Origin: DASRDR01 sp963812945 [NCBI: uncultured Candidatus Rokubacteria bacterium] | GTDB taxonomy: Bacteria; Methylomirabilota; Methylomirabilia; Rokubacteriales | Length of the DNA stretch: 64,000 bases | NCBI GenBank assembly: GCA_963812945.1 | Contig: CAWEXD010000004.1 | Span: 1 to 64,000, forward strand | Direction of reading: 5' to 3' | In this document: in pieces, positions 45,501-55,184 of the stretch | Layout of the letters: every line of letters starts with the position of its first letter | How positions within the stretch are numbered: the stretch's first letter is position 1 | Translations under genes and position numbers: made by a program | Notes under the pieces: generated by a model | Told to the model about the DNA's origin: nothing | The model's input: only the letters and a program-made list of their open reading frames with translations | Databases searched by the model: none

Positions 45501-45763
45501 TGCCCCTCGGTCGAGGACGAGGTGATCTCGGTGAGCCCCTCGACCGAGTTCAGGCGCTCCTCCTGCCGGTCGGTCACCTCCTGCTCGACCTCTTGCGGCG
45601 CCGCGCCCAGGTAGTCGGTCTCGACGGTGATCTCCGGGCGGTCCACCGTCGGGGTCATCTGGAGCGGGATCCGGTAGAGCGAGATCACGCCGAACATGGT
45701 GATGAGGATCATGCCGACCGCGACGGACACCGGGTAGCGGACGCACCAGCGGATCAGGGTCAT
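42590..45763 (-). CDS. RND-family efflux transporter, HAE-1 type inner-membrane pump
   Basis: 1,057 residues from the ATG at 45763. It begins MTLIRWCVRYPVSVAVGMIL, has twelve membrane segments in the RND duplicated layout, two large periplasmic loops, and the TM4 signature GLAFAVGTVMDNSIVVLENI; the TM4 carboxylate is present as Asp-Asn rather than Asp-Asp. It exports drugs or hydrophobic compounds using proton motive force together with the fusion protein encoded just upstream. No TolC-type gene is adjacent. Confidence 0.93.
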   Translation of the reverse strand: MTLIRWCVRYPVSVAVGMILITMFGVISLYRIPLQMTPTVDRPEITVETDYLGAAPQEVEQEVTDRQEERLNSVEGLTEITSSSTEGHSRIVLRFDWGTNKDLARLDASEKLDLVQDLPAGAEAPVIRAVNSDEEIPIAWITVGTSRPINQVREEVEDVAKARLERVEGVGAVWLFGGQEREVRVYLDPAKLAARNLTVTQVRDAIQGENRNTRGGNLDEGRRRYVVRTIGQFTDLDQLRGVIVARPGASAAPVYLHDVATVDFGFKEPQGLVRRMGHDTVALGVLRKTGANTVEVMRRVRSELAYLNRLYDGKDLRFDQVYDETRYIDEAIRLVTDNIVTGGILAALALLIFLRNVWTVGIMAVAIPIGVVATFVFIYAFGRSLNIIMLAGLAFAVGTVMDNSIVVLENIFRHRSMGKGPFEAAVDGTSEVWGSMLTSTLTTLAVFVPIIFVEQEAGQLFRDIAIALALVNVLSLLVTFTVTPMMAARFLRISEPTRAGRWGRVLDVVTLGWLGRAVASWFERLLAWLNRGVLRRVVTALGIVGVSVAAAWLLMPPVDYLPQGNQNFIFGIVKTPPGLNLDDKTRMVREIESRVVDMPQLENFFSVVRGEDPFVGAIFRREHSSIRQMQAGLAEFRQRTFGIPGVIGVFVAQVPLFPRSRSGFFGGVNVEVDVRGDSLEEIQRLSGAIHGDLSRLPFVNFVNSSFDLGNPELQVRPDREKARALGLTAADVGYVVETMVAGSQAGFFRDHGKELDLTLISGAGTRTPSDELARLHLAAPGGRVVRLGDVAAVEPATGPTKIDHTDLDRSITLTANVNPTVPLGQAIERIETQVVAPARASLPLGYAIDLTGQAEELAVTFDALKWSFLLAIVITYLLMCSLYESWSLPIIVMFSVPLAMTGGVLGLKLVNVLEPTVKMDVVTMIGFIILAGVVVNNAILLVDVALQGMQAGADAKTAMRESAATRLRPIAMTAVAAVIGLLPLVVSSGAGSELYRGLGAVMIGGLSLSTVFTLVLIPILFTLWFDVKAAAARALGRVWNGRLPNTRLPAGGTGYGA

Positions 45764-45833
45764 GCGGGACACCCCGCCGGCGCCCAGCTCCCCTCCCCGG
45801 CAACCAGGGAACGGAGGATCCGGATCCCTGCCA

Positions 45834-47312
45834 TCACTTCCTCGGCGGAGCGGCCCCCGCCGGCGGCGTGGCGACCTTCCGGACCTTGGCGCCGTCCTGG
45901 AGCGTGTCGTTTCCGACCACCACCACTTCCTGCCCCGCGGTGACGGCCCCGTCGAGAACCTCCACGAGGCCGCCGGCCGACACGCCGGTGCGCACCGGTC
46001 GCGCCCGCGCCACCCCGTTGTCGACCACGAAGACGAGCGAGGCGCCGCCACGGCGCACGATCGCGTCCTTCGGCACGTGGTGAGCCTGGCGGTTCCCGGG
46101 AATCTCCAGCGCAACGCGGGCGAACATCCCGCTCTTCAGGACGTGCTCCGGGTTTTGGACGCGCACCTTCACCGGGAACGCGCGACTCTCGCGGTCGGCC
46201 TGGGGCACGACGTGCGTCAGCTCCCCGGCGAACGTGCGACCCGGATGGGCGTCCAGCGTCACGCGGGCCCGGGCGCCGTTCCTCAGACGGCTCGCCTCGC
46301 GCTCGTTCACGGGGCCCACCACGAAGACGGGGTCGAGATCGATCAGATCCGCGACGGGGTCGCCGGGACGGAGCCAGGCTCCCACCTCGACCCGCTTCCG
46401 GACGAGAAAGCCCGAGAACGGCGCAATGATCGTCATCCGGCGCAGCTCGTCCTCGAGCCGCTCGACGACGAAGGCCGCCCGCCGGTACTCCGCCTCCGCC
46501 TGGGCAATGTCTTCCGACCGGGGACCGGACTGAAGCAGCCTCAGGCGCTGCTGGGCCTGGCGGACCTCGGCGCGGGCGACTTCGACCTGCTCGGTCCGCG
46601 TTCCCGCCTCCACCAGGGCGACCTGCTCGCGCGCCGCTCGTTCCTGGGACCGGGCCACCTCGAAGGCCTGCCAGGCACGGTCGCGCTCCTGGGCGGCAAC
46701 GAGATCCTGTCGCACCAGCTGCTCGACTCGCTGGAACTCGCGCTCGGCCCACACGCGCCGCGCCTCGGCCTCGGCGAGCGCGCTCTTCGCCTGCTCGCGC
46801 TCCTGGGGCCGCGCGCCCGCCTCGAGATCCCGCAGGCGCGCCTCCGCGCGCGCCACGTTCTGGCGCGCCTCGTCGATCTCCTCCGGCCGGTTGCCCTTGA
46901 GGAGCTTGTCCCACTCCTGGCGCGCCTTCGTCGCGAGCGCCCGGGCCTCGCCGAGGCTCAGCTGGTTCGGCGCTCGATCCAGCTCGGTGAGGACGGTTTG
47001 CCCGCCGGTGACCGCCTCGCCTTCGCGGGGCTCCGCGCGCGCGACGCGTCCCGCGACCTCCGACTGGACGGTGACGCTCCGGTCCGGCTCCACCGTGCCG
47101 ATGAACGTCACCTCGTCCCTCACCGGGCGGGCAACGACCGGGGCCACGACGACCGGCGTGTCGGGCGGCGGGCCGAACTGGGCGCGGGACGGCGGGGCCC
47201 CGACGAGCCCGACGAGGAGCAGCGCCGCCGCGATCGCGGCTGGGCCAGGGCGTCCGGGCCGGGCGCTGCTCGACCCGACCGGGATGGACGCTCGGGAATC
47301 GGCGCGTGTCAC
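45834..47312 (-). CDS. Periplasmic membrane-fusion protein of the RND pump (HlyD/AcrA type)
   Basis: 492 residues from the GTG at 47312. A signal region (AAIAAALLLVGLVGAPPSRA) is followed by the lipoyl-like half VGTVEPDRSVTVQSEVAGRV, a very long Glu/Arg/Ala-rich coiled-coil hairpin (about residues 110-270), the second lipoyl half IIAPFSGFLVRKRVEVGAWL and beta-barrel domains. It links the inner-membrane pump to an outer-membrane channel. A TATAAG box lies 9 bp before the start, so a leaderless transcript is possible but unproven. Confidence 0.88.
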   Translation of the reverse strand: MTRADSRASIPVGSSSARPGRPGPAAIAAALLLVGLVGAPPSRAQFGPPPDTPVVVAPVVARPVRDEVTFIGTVEPDRSVTVQSEVAGRVARAEPREGEAVTGGQTVLTELDRAPNQLSLGEARALATKARQEWDKLLKGNRPEEIDEARQNVARAEARLRDLEAGARPQEREQAKSALAEAEARRVWAEREFQRVEQLVRQDLVAAQERDRAWQAFEVARSQERAAREQVALVEAGTRTEQVEVARAEVRQAQQRLRLLQSGPRSEDIAQAEAEYRRAAFVVERLEDELRRMTIIAPFSGFLVRKRVEVGAWLRPGDPVADLIDLDPVFVVGPVNEREASRLRNGARARVTLDAHPGRTFAGELTHVVPQADRESRAFPVKVRVQNPEHVLKSGMFARVALEIPGNRQAHHVPKDAIVRRGGASLVFVVDNGVARARPVRTGVSAGGLVEVLDGAVTAGQEVVVVGNDTLQDGAKVRKVATPPAGAAPPRK

Positions 47313-47434
47313 CCTATTCTTATACCACCCGCGTCCGCGGGGAGCCGGCCCGGGCGACCGGCACAGCTGAGGTGTCCGGACGAGACCGCCGGGCGCCGGG
47401 TAGAACCCGCCCAGCGAAAAGGAGCAGGATCGAC

Positions 47435-48019
47435 ATGGACGCGCGCTCATTCTTCCGGCTGCGCTACGACGCGATCCACGTCGGGTTCGTGGAGGAGATC
47501 TTCGCCGGCCTGACCGACGCCCAGGTCCGTCAGCAGCCGCACGGCCTGAACTCGGTCGTCTGGCTCGTCTGGCACGCCATGCGTGTGGAGGACGCGGCCG
47601 TGAGCCGCTTCGTCACGGATCGGCCCCAAGTGCTGGAGGACGAAGACTGGCGGCGCCGCCTGGGGGTCGAGCGGCGCGACGTAGGGTCGGGCATGACGGG
47701 TGACGACGTCGCCGCGCTCAGCGCCCGCGTCGACGTGACGGCGCTCCGAGGGTACGTCAGCGCCGTGGCGGACCGGACGCGGCTGGTGACCGACACGCTG
47801 GCGCCAGCGGCCTGGGAAGAGGTCGTCCCCCCGGACCGGATCCGGCGGGTGGTAGCCCACGAGGGACTCCTGGTGGACGCGGGTCGGTGGGTGGAGGAGT
47901 TCTGGGCGAGAGGGCACTCGCGCGGCTGGTACCTCCTACATTCTGGCCTGCTCCACCCCTACGGGCACTGGTACGACGCCACGGTGACGCGGGGCCAGCT
48001 CGGCGTCAGCGGGCGCTGA
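47435..48019 (+). CDS. DinB-family protein
   Basis: A 194-residue four-helix-bundle protein preceded by AAAAGGAGC. The metal-binding His residues appear as VWLVWHAMRVED near residue 50 and the C-terminal HPYGHWYDA, as in DinB/YfiT proteins. These are metal-dependent thiol transferases or of unknown activity, some induced by damage. It is divergent from the RND operon and convergent with the ferredoxin gene. Confidence 0.8.
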   Translation: MDARSFFRLRYDAIHVGFVEEIFAGLTDAQVRQQPHGLNSVVWLVWHAMRVEDAAVSRFVTDRPQVLEDEDWRRRLGVERRDVGSGMTGDDVAALSARVDVTALRGYVSAVADRTRLVTDTLAPAAWEEVVPPDRIRRVVAHEGLLVDAGRWVEEFWARGHSRGWYLLHSGLLHPYGHWYDATVTRGQLGVSGR

Positions 48020-48032
48020 GGGGCGACGCTCC

Positions 48033-48257
48033 TCAGGGGAACAGCAACTCCCCGGACTGGGCGTCCTCGACGTGGATGGCGCTCACGGGGCAGCTCTCCG
48101 CCGCGGCCAGGATCTTCGCCGCCGTGTCCCCGGCCGGGTCGGCCACCTCCGACTGGCGGTCCGCGTTGTGGACGAACACCGCGGGAGCGATGGTGAGGCA
48201 CGTCCCGTTCCCGACGCAGGCGCCATGGTCCACCCACACGCGAAGCGCCCGTTCCAT
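48033..48257 (-). CDS. Ferredoxin, 3Fe-4S type, partner of the P450
   Basis: 74 residues with the cluster pattern CVGNGTC near residue 14 and CPVSAIHV near 57, typical of single-cluster ferredoxins that reduce bacterial cytochromes P450. It lies 10 bp downstream of the P450 gene, so co-transcription is very likely. No ferredoxin reductase is adjacent. Confidence 0.9.
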   Translation of the reverse strand: MERALRVWVDHGACVGNGTCLTIAPAVFVHNADRQSEVADPAGDTAAKILAAAESCPVSAIHVEDAQSGELLFP

Positions 48258-48267
48258 GCCGCGGCGC

Positions 48268-49488
48268 CTAGCTCCAGCTCACCGGCAGCGCCTTGAGGGA
48301 CCGGAACTGGATGCTGGGCTGGTACTCGAGCCGATCCGACGTCAGATGGAGCGCCGGGAACCGCTCGGCCAGCGCCCGGAAGACCTCCTGGCCTTCGACG
48401 CGCGCGAGCGTCACGCCGAGGCAGAAGTGGATGCCGGCCCCGAACGCGACGTGAGGATTCGGATGGCGGCCGATGTCGAAACGGTCGGGATCCGCGAACG
48501 CCGCCGGGTCGCGATTGGCCGAGGCGATGGCCCACCGGATGCGGTCGGACTTCCGGATCTGCTTGCCGCCGAGCTCGACGTCCTCCGCCGCGATGCGCTG
48601 GGTGGACTTGACGGGTGGGTCGTAGCGGAGGCACTCCTCGGTCGCCGGCTGCGCCCAGGCCGCCGGGTCCGCCTTGAGCCGGGCCCACTGGTCTGGATGA
48701 CGGATGAGCGCCAGCGTCCCGTTGCAGATGAGATTCATCGTCGTCTCGTGCCCGGCGAACAAGAGGAGCGCCGTGTTCACGAGCACCTGGTGGCGGGTGA
48801 GAACGCCAGACTTCTCCCCTTGCGCCAGCACCGAGATGAAGTCCGCGCCGGGGCGCCGGAGGCGCGCCTCGACCAGCGGCTCCACGTACTCGATCATGCC
48901 GCGCATTCCCTCGGTCAGGGGCCGCAGCCGGTCGGGCTCTCCCCGGTTGATGTACAGGAGCTTGTCGGCCAGCTCGCGCAGATGCTCGCGGTCCTCGGGC
49001 GGGACGCCCATCATCTGCGTGATCACCCGCACCGGAAGCGGCGCCGCGAGGTCGGTCAGCACGTCCATCCGCCCCCGCGCCTCCGCCTCGTCCAGGAGCT
49101 CCGTCACCGCCCGGCGCACGAAGGGCCGCCACGACTCCATGGTCCGGGGCGTGAAGTACTCGTGCACGACCTGCCGCATCGCCAGGTGCTGGGGGCGGTC
49201 GTGCTCGACGAGCTGGTCCGCGCGGAACTGCCGGACGTAGCCGACCAGGCCCAGGTCGGCGGGGTCGACCGGCGGGTACGGCGGCCTCGGGTCGTTCCGG
49301 ATGACGGCCGACGAGAAGCGCTCGTGGTGCCGGATCATCCACACGATGTCCTGGTAGCGCGTCACGACCCACAGCTGGTACCGGTCGTTCCAGTGCACCG
49401 GATCCAGCTCGCGGAGGCGGGCGTAGTGGCCGTAGGGATCCGCGATGGCGGCGGGGGCGAACAGGTCGTCGAGCTCCGGAGCGATCAT
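48268..49488 (-). CDS. Cytochrome P450 monooxygenase
   Basis: A 406-residue class I bacterial P450. The I-helix motif LLLFAGHETTMN, the K-helix EECLR, and the heme loop FGAGIHFCLGVTLAR with thiolate ligand C356 are all present. It hydroxylates an unknown organic substrate using electrons from the adjacent ferredoxin. It starts at an ATG with the DUF4105 gene 209 bp upstream in the same direction. Confidence 0.95.
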   Translation of the reverse strand: MIAPELDDLFAPAAIADPYGHYARLRELDPVHWNDRYQLWVVTRYQDIVWMIRHHERFSSAVIRNDPRPPYPPVDPADLGLVGYVRQFRADQLVEHDRPQHLAMRQVVHEYFTPRTMESWRPFVRRAVTELLDEAEARGRMDVLTDLAAPLPVRVITQMMGVPPEDREHLRELADKLLYINRGEPDRLRPLTEGMRGMIEYVEPLVEARLRRPGADFISVLAQGEKSGVLTRHQVLVNTALLLFAGHETTMNLICNGTLALIRHPDQWARLKADPAAWAQPATEECLRYDPPVKSTQRIAAEDVELGGKQIRKSDRIRWAIASANRDPAAFADPDRFDIGRHPNPHVAFGAGIHFCLGVTLARVEGQEVFRALAERFPALHLTSDRLEYQPSIQFRSLKALPVSWS

Positions 49489-49697
49489 GCCGCCAGCCTC
49501 GTCACCGGGCGCGTCTGTCTACCGCGGTCTCGGCGCACGCGAGTTCCGTCCGATTGTAGCGATGGGATCGGCCCGGAACAAGCCGACCCGGAGGGTAACC
49601 TTCAGTTATGAGCGGCGACGGCCGCCGGCCGGGGGGCGGACCTCGGTCAGGCCGGCGTCAATGTCGCGGCAGCGGAGACGACCGTACGCGCGAGATC

Positions 49698-50741
49698 CTA
49701 GGATCCGGGGCCCGCCGGGACGCCCATGCCCGGTCGGCCCTCCCGGATGCGCCGGGAGAAGTCCGGCGCCCGGTCCGCGGGCACCGCGGCGGCGTTGATC
49801 TGCGAGCGGCGCCGGAGCTCCTCGAACGGCAGGCTGGTGTCGAGCCGGCCGTTGTCATAGGCGTACTCGGCGGCGTGGCCGCTCAGGAGGACCTTCCAGC
49901 TGAGCGGCAGGTGACCGGGGTTGACCCGCGCATGGAAGAGGATCGTGGTGGTGCAGTTCGTGGTGAGCGTGTCGTAGAACCGGGGCCGCCCGTGGAGCTC
50001 GTTGATCGCCCGGACGTAGTCGCGAAAGACGCGGCGGGCGTTCTCAACCGAGCCGCGTGTCCGGTAGAGGTAGACATCCTCGGGGGGGTCGCGGCGGTAG
50101 TTGGTTCGCACGCGGATCAGGTCCCGCTCGTCGCCGACCACGTAGATCAGCTCGTATCGCTTGAAGAAGCCCTGGACGGAGGAGTAGCCCTCGCCCCGCT
50201 CCTTCCGCGCCTCCACGGACACGGCCACGTGGTCGTCGCCGAACCCGAAGCTCAGGAACACGTGGGCGATCGCGGGACCCATCCAGTAGGAGGTCACGAC
50301 GTCCAGCGCGTCGAGCCGCCGGAGGTCGAAGGTCCGGTCGTAGTACGCGGGGGTGAAGTCCGTCTCCGTACGGTAGGCGAAGTTCCGGATGTCGTGGAGC
50401 GTGACCAGGTCGCCGGCGACCGTGGCGCGGGGCAAGCGCGCGACCTCGGGCGCCCAGTCGCGCTCGTGGGACGGCTCGATCGTGCGCCAGTAGAGCAGGA
50501 GACCGAGGAACGCCGCGGCGAAGGTCGCGAGGGCATAGCCGCGGCGTCGCCGCGCGGCGATCGTTCCGAGCGCCGTGAGCGCGAGCAGCCCGAACCCCGC
50601 CGCCAGCGCCGCGCGGAGCCACTCCGGTGAGAGGTCCGAGTAATGGAGTGCGAGGGTCCCCCAGGCGCCGGCGGCGAGTACGACGGACCCGGCAAGAGCC
50701 CACGCGAGAAACCGCGCGCCCGTCGCGATCACGCCCGGCAC
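49698..50741 (-). CDS. DUF4105 (Lnb-type) membrane protein
   Basis: 347 residues. Three N-terminal membrane segments (about residues 10-30, 44-62 and 68-86) precede a periplasmic DUF4105 domain containing SYWMGPAIAHVFLSFGFGDDH, RRDPPEDVYLYRTRGS and YDTLTTNCTTTILFHAR. The Cys in TTNCTT is characteristic of the family, which includes the Lnb lipoprotein N-acyltransferase domain. A role in lipoprotein acyl transfer is therefore possible but unproven. Confidence 0.82.
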   Translation of the reverse strand: MPGVIATGARFLAWALAGSVVLAAGAWGTLALHYSDLSPEWLRAALAAGFGLLALTALGTIAARRRRGYALATFAAAFLGLLLYWRTIEPSHERDWAPEVARLPRATVAGDLVTLHDIRNFAYRTETDFTPAYYDRTFDLRRLDALDVVTSYWMGPAIAHVFLSFGFGDDHVAVSVEARKERGEGYSSVQGFFKRYELIYVVGDERDLIRVRTNYRRDPPEDVYLYRTRGSVENARRVFRDYVRAINELHGRPRFYDTLTTNCTTTILFHARVNPGHLPLSWKVLLSGHAAEYAYDNGRLDTSLPFEELRRRSQINAAAVPADRAPDFSRRIREGRPGMGVPAGPGS

Positions 50742-50787
50742 CGCCCGATCCCGCCGGGCCGAGGGCCCGGCCGAAGGCGCGGCGTCC

Positions 50788-52680
50788 TCACCACCCGCTA
50801 GCTGGCCCGGCGTTCCCGAGGTGCTCGAGCAGAATCCGGCGGATCTCCTCGATGGCCTCGGGGTGTGACTGCACCGAGTGGCCGGACTGCACGATCAGCT
50901 CGGAAACCGCCTCGTCGATGTGCGCACTCCGGTAGCTGACGACGCCGTCGCCCCCCTCGGCGAGCGACTCCCCCGCCTTCACCGCGATGATCGAGTGGGC
51001 CGTCACACCGGGCGCGATGGGCAGCGTCGCCAAGGTCTTGATGCCTTTGTTCCCTGGACTCATGTTGTCGACGCTCCGCGGCAGGCCCTGACGGAGCTGC
51101 ATGCGCAGGCGCGGATCCTCGCTCCCGACGAGGACTTCCCCCGTGACCCGGATCAGGCTCGGCGGCAGGGTGAGCGCCCAGGCGACGAGCCAGCGGAAGC
51201 GGTCCACCAGGAACCCGGCGACGTCGCTGCCGCGCTGCGGCGTCGCGACGAACACCACGCGGCTGACGAAGGGGAGCGGCGTCATGAACAGCGAGCGGCG
51301 CAGGATCGCCCGCGTCTCGTCCGAGACCCGGAGTGTCTCGAAGGGCGTCTCGCTGACGTTGTCCCAGAACCGGGTGCCGCTGTCGACCACGGCCAGCTTC
51401 GCCAGAAGCCCGCCCTGGCTGTGTCCGATCAGCACCATGCGGCGGAGCCCGGGGTCGGTCCCCTGCGGGTCCAGCTCGGCCACGGTCTTCGTGAGCATCT
51501 CGCGAAACAGGCCGGCAGAGTAGAGGATGGGCAGGCCGGTGTTGTAGGCGAAGAGCCAGAGCTGAATGCGGGGCGCAATGCGGGGATCGGCCTGGAGCTC
51601 GTTGACGAGGTCCGCCCAGCGGGCGGGGCTCGAGGCGGTGCCGTGAACGAGCACCACCGGCACCCGCCCCGGCCGATACGGGGTCAGGGTGTAGAGGGCG
51701 CCCCCGCCCTGGAGGAAGCTCCCGGTGAGGAAGGCCCGGATCTCGGAGTCCCAGATGGGGGCGCGGTCCAGCGTGTAGGCGAGGGCGGCGCTCGGCTCGA
51801 ACTCGAGGGGCACCGGGCGGCCCTCCACCTCGATCTGGCTCGCGGTGTCCATCGAGTAGACCTCGAGCGCCCCCCGCAGCTGTCCCGTGGCGAGGCCCTC
51901 CCGGACGTGGTCGAGCCGCAGGAAGACCGTCACCGGGACCTTCAACGGGGGCGGCACGAGGCTGTACTCGGGCCGGGCGCCCGGGACAGGGGCCGGGCTC
52001 GCCATCAGCGGCGCCCCGAGCCCTGCCCGCCGGTAGCGGTTCCTGAGGCCCCGGACCTTGACGTGGGCAGCCGGCCGGAACCCCACGAGGGGATGGCCCG
52101 CCCACGCGGGCTTGCCGCCCGGCAGGTCGAGATCGAGCCGCCCGAAGGGCAAGAGGTACTCGCCCGAGGCGATGACGACGTCGGCGCCGTCCTTGGGCGT
52201 CAGCCCCTCGGTCAGCGCACGGTTGTAGAGCTCGGCGGCCAGGCGCGTCCGCGGATCGAGGGGATCGGGCGTGGCCCCGGCCCCCGGAAAGAGGAACGCG
52301 TAGGCGTAGACCGCCGCGGCGAGGTAATGGGCGCGCGCGCCGCTCTGCTCCGCATGGAGGTAGGACAGCTCCGCGAGCGCGAACAGCCGGTTCTCGCCCC
52401 CCTCCGTGTGCAGGCTCGCGTGGAGCTCGGCGAGGGCGGCGCCGGGCTCGTCCTTGAATCGATCTCGCAGGTTCAGACGCTGGAGCACCTGGTCGGAGAA
52501 GCTGCTCGGCACGCCGGCGGAAAGGACGTTTGCGGTCACCTGCCGCTGAAAGTCCTCGGGCGGGATGGGATCGACGCCGACCGGCGTGGCGCACGCGCCG
52601 ACGAGCAGCGCGCCCGCGAGCAGCGCGGCCAGCCGCGACGCGGGCCCCGGCCGGCGAGCGCCCGGTCGCGGGCGGACCAT
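50788..52680 (-). CDS. Lipoprotein alpha/beta hydrolase (esterase/lipase-like)
   Basis: 630 residues with a lipoprotein signal (LLAGALLVGAC, lipobox Cys near residue 26). A 300-residue N-terminal region without recognised domain is followed by an alpha/beta hydrolase with VVLVHGTASSPARW, the nucleophile elbow LIGHSQGGLLA, VFVATPQRGSD and a late HSVQSHP histidine. It should act on the periplasmic side of a membrane. The ATG at 52680 lies 17 bp after the glutathione peroxidase stop, forming an operon. Confidence 0.85.
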   Translation of the reverse strand: MVRPRPGARRPGPASRLAALLAGALLVGACATPVGVDPIPPEDFQRQVTANVLSAGVPSSFSDQVLQRLNLRDRFKDEPGAALAELHASLHTEGGENRLFALAELSYLHAEQSGARAHYLAAAVYAYAFLFPGAGATPDPLDPRTRLAAELYNRALTEGLTPKDGADVVIASGEYLLPFGRLDLDLPGGKPAWAGHPLVGFRPAAHVKVRGLRNRYRRAGLGAPLMASPAPVPGARPEYSLVPPPLKVPVTVFLRLDHVREGLATGQLRGALEVYSMDTASQIEVEGRPVPLEFEPSAALAYTLDRAPIWDSEIRAFLTGSFLQGGGALYTLTPYRPGRVPVVLVHGTASSPARWADLVNELQADPRIAPRIQLWLFAYNTGLPILYSAGLFREMLTKTVAELDPQGTDPGLRRMVLIGHSQGGLLAKLAVVDSGTRFWDNVSETPFETLRVSDETRAILRRSLFMTPLPFVSRVVFVATPQRGSDVAGFLVDRFRWLVAWALTLPPSLIRVTGEVLVGSEDPRLRMQLRQGLPRSVDNMSPGNKGIKTLATLPIAPGVTAHSIIAVKAGESLAEGGDGVVSYRSAHIDEAVSELIVQSGHSVQSHPEAIEEIRRILLEHLGNAGPASGW

Positions 52681-52697
52681 CAGGCGGATGTGCCGGG

Positions 52698-53303
52698 CTA
52701 GGGGCGTGTCAGCGCGACCTCGATGTCCTTCCGCAGGCCGGCGTCCTCCGGCTTCACACCGCTCTTGTAGAACTTCACGACCTTGCCGTCCTTGCCGACC
52801 AGATACTTGGCGAAGTTCCAACCCGGCAGCTCACCGGACTGCTTCTGGAGGTTGGTGTACACCGGCGATTGGCCCGCACCGGCCTTGGTGACGACCTTCT
52901 CGAAGAGTGGGAAGGACACGTCGTAGCTGAGCGAGCAGAACTCCCGGATCTCCTTGGCGGTGCCCGGCTCCTGGCCGCCGAAGTCGTTGCTCGGAAAGCC
53001 CAGCACCACGAAGCCCCGGTCCTTGAGATCGTCGTAGAGCTTCTCGAGTCCCGTGTACTGGGGCGTGTACCCGCACTGGCTAGCGACGTTGACCACGAGG
53101 ACGACCTTCCCCGCGTACGCTTGGAGGTCCGCGGGCTGGCCTTCCAGGGTGTGCGTCTTGAGGCGGTAGAGCGAGTCCAACGCCAAGGCTGTCTCCTTCC
53201 TCGGGGGGTCCTGGGCCGCGGAGACCAGGGCCAGCGCCATCAGGGTCACCCCCACGATCCACCGGACCTGGCGGATCTGGCGGCTCTGGCAAGCCTGGTG
53301 CAT
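52698..53303 (-). CDS. Exported glutathione peroxidase-like thiol peroxidase
   Basis: 201 residues with an N-terminal signal (WIVGVTLMALALVSA). The peroxidase core has the active Cys77 in NVASQCGYT, Gln111 in FPSNDFGGQEPG, and Trp162 in GWNFAKYLVG. Cys123 is a candidate resolving residue. Such enzymes reduce hydroperoxides, usually with thioredoxin-like partners. Periplasmic location is inferred from the signal. Confidence 0.9.
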   Translation of the reverse strand: MHQACQSRQIRQVRWIVGVTLMALALVSAAQDPPRKETALALDSLYRLKTHTLEGQPADLQAYAGKVVLVVNVASQCGYTPQYTGLEKLYDDLKDRGFVVLGFPSNDFGGQEPGTAKEIREFCSLSYDVSFPLFEKVVTKAGAGQSPVYTNLQKQSGELPGWNFAKYLVGKDGKVVKFYKSGVKPEDAGLRKDIEVALTRP

Positions 53304-53478
53304 CGGTCACCTCCCGTGCACGAGCGCGTCTCACGAGGCTTTGCCGCGAGGGGCTGTGCGCGTCAAGCGTACCACCAACGGGCAACGGCCGGCCGATGGA
53401 AGCCGACGGCGCGGCGGGCGAGATCGGCGCGCGCCCGTCGTCGCAGGTGAGCGCGACCGGGGGCCGTGAGGGTCCCGG

Positions 53479-54843
<1,365 letters not shown>

Positions 54844-55065
54844 GCACTCACCTCATTGGCGGCCGAGGCTCAGGCCCGGCCGACCAAAGTGATCTTGCCA
54901 CTTCCGCGTCGGGATCAGGCGCGCGTCGGTCGCCCCCGGCGCGTTGCTTCGGGCTGGCGTGGACGTCTTCCCGATCACGCGGTCAGGACTCTGTTGAGAG
55001 TAGCGCGCCCGCCTGTCGCCTCACAAGGCGGAATAGGGTAACGCGCGGCTCGCACCGTCTGTTCC

Positions 55066-55083
55066 ATTCTCATGAGTGAGAAT
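55066..55083. promoter_or_regulatory. Candidate enhancer dyad for the orphan response regulator
   Basis: ATTCTCA-TGAG-TGAGAAT is a dyad with perfect 7-bp arms. Its centre is about 67 bp upstream of the GG of the -24/-12-like element, a standard NtrC-type activator position. The gene for such an activator is next door. Confidence 0.5.
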
Positions 55084-55139
55084 CCTGGGGGATGGTCCGG
55101 GCCCGCGTCAGCCCGAGCCGAGACGGGGTAAGATCGTCG

Positions 55140-55155
55140 TGGCGCGGGTGCTGCC
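55140..55155 (+). promoter_or_regulatory. Possible sigma-54 promoter of the exported-protein operon
   Basis: TGGCGCGGGTGCTGCC has GG (55141-55142) and GC (55153-55154) 10 nt apart. It differs from TGGCACG-N4-TTGCW at three positions. A start near 55166 would leave a short leader with GGAGGGG before the ATG at 55185. High GC makes chance matches likely; the adjacent dyad and regulator gene raise its plausibility. Confidence 0.4.
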
Positions 55156-55184
55156 CCGCGCGACGTCGAGGGTCGGAGGGGCCG

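Larger units (their letters stand above)
54844..55184. other. Divergent intergenic region
   Basis: 341 bp between the response regulator and the exported-protein operon. Apart from the dyad at 55066-55083 and the -24/-12-like element at 55140-55155, I see no gene or RNA structure. Confidence 0.6.

Noticed and set aside
45764-46114. Longer start for the RND pump
   Set aside because: The extra codons overlap the fusion-protein gene and are Arg/Pro-rich shadow sequence; the pump family begins at MTLIRWCVRYP.
47313-47335. Leaderless promoter of the fusion-protein gene
   Set aside because: TATAAG lies 9 bp before the GTG, but no -35 partner is visible; mentioned only in the gene entry.
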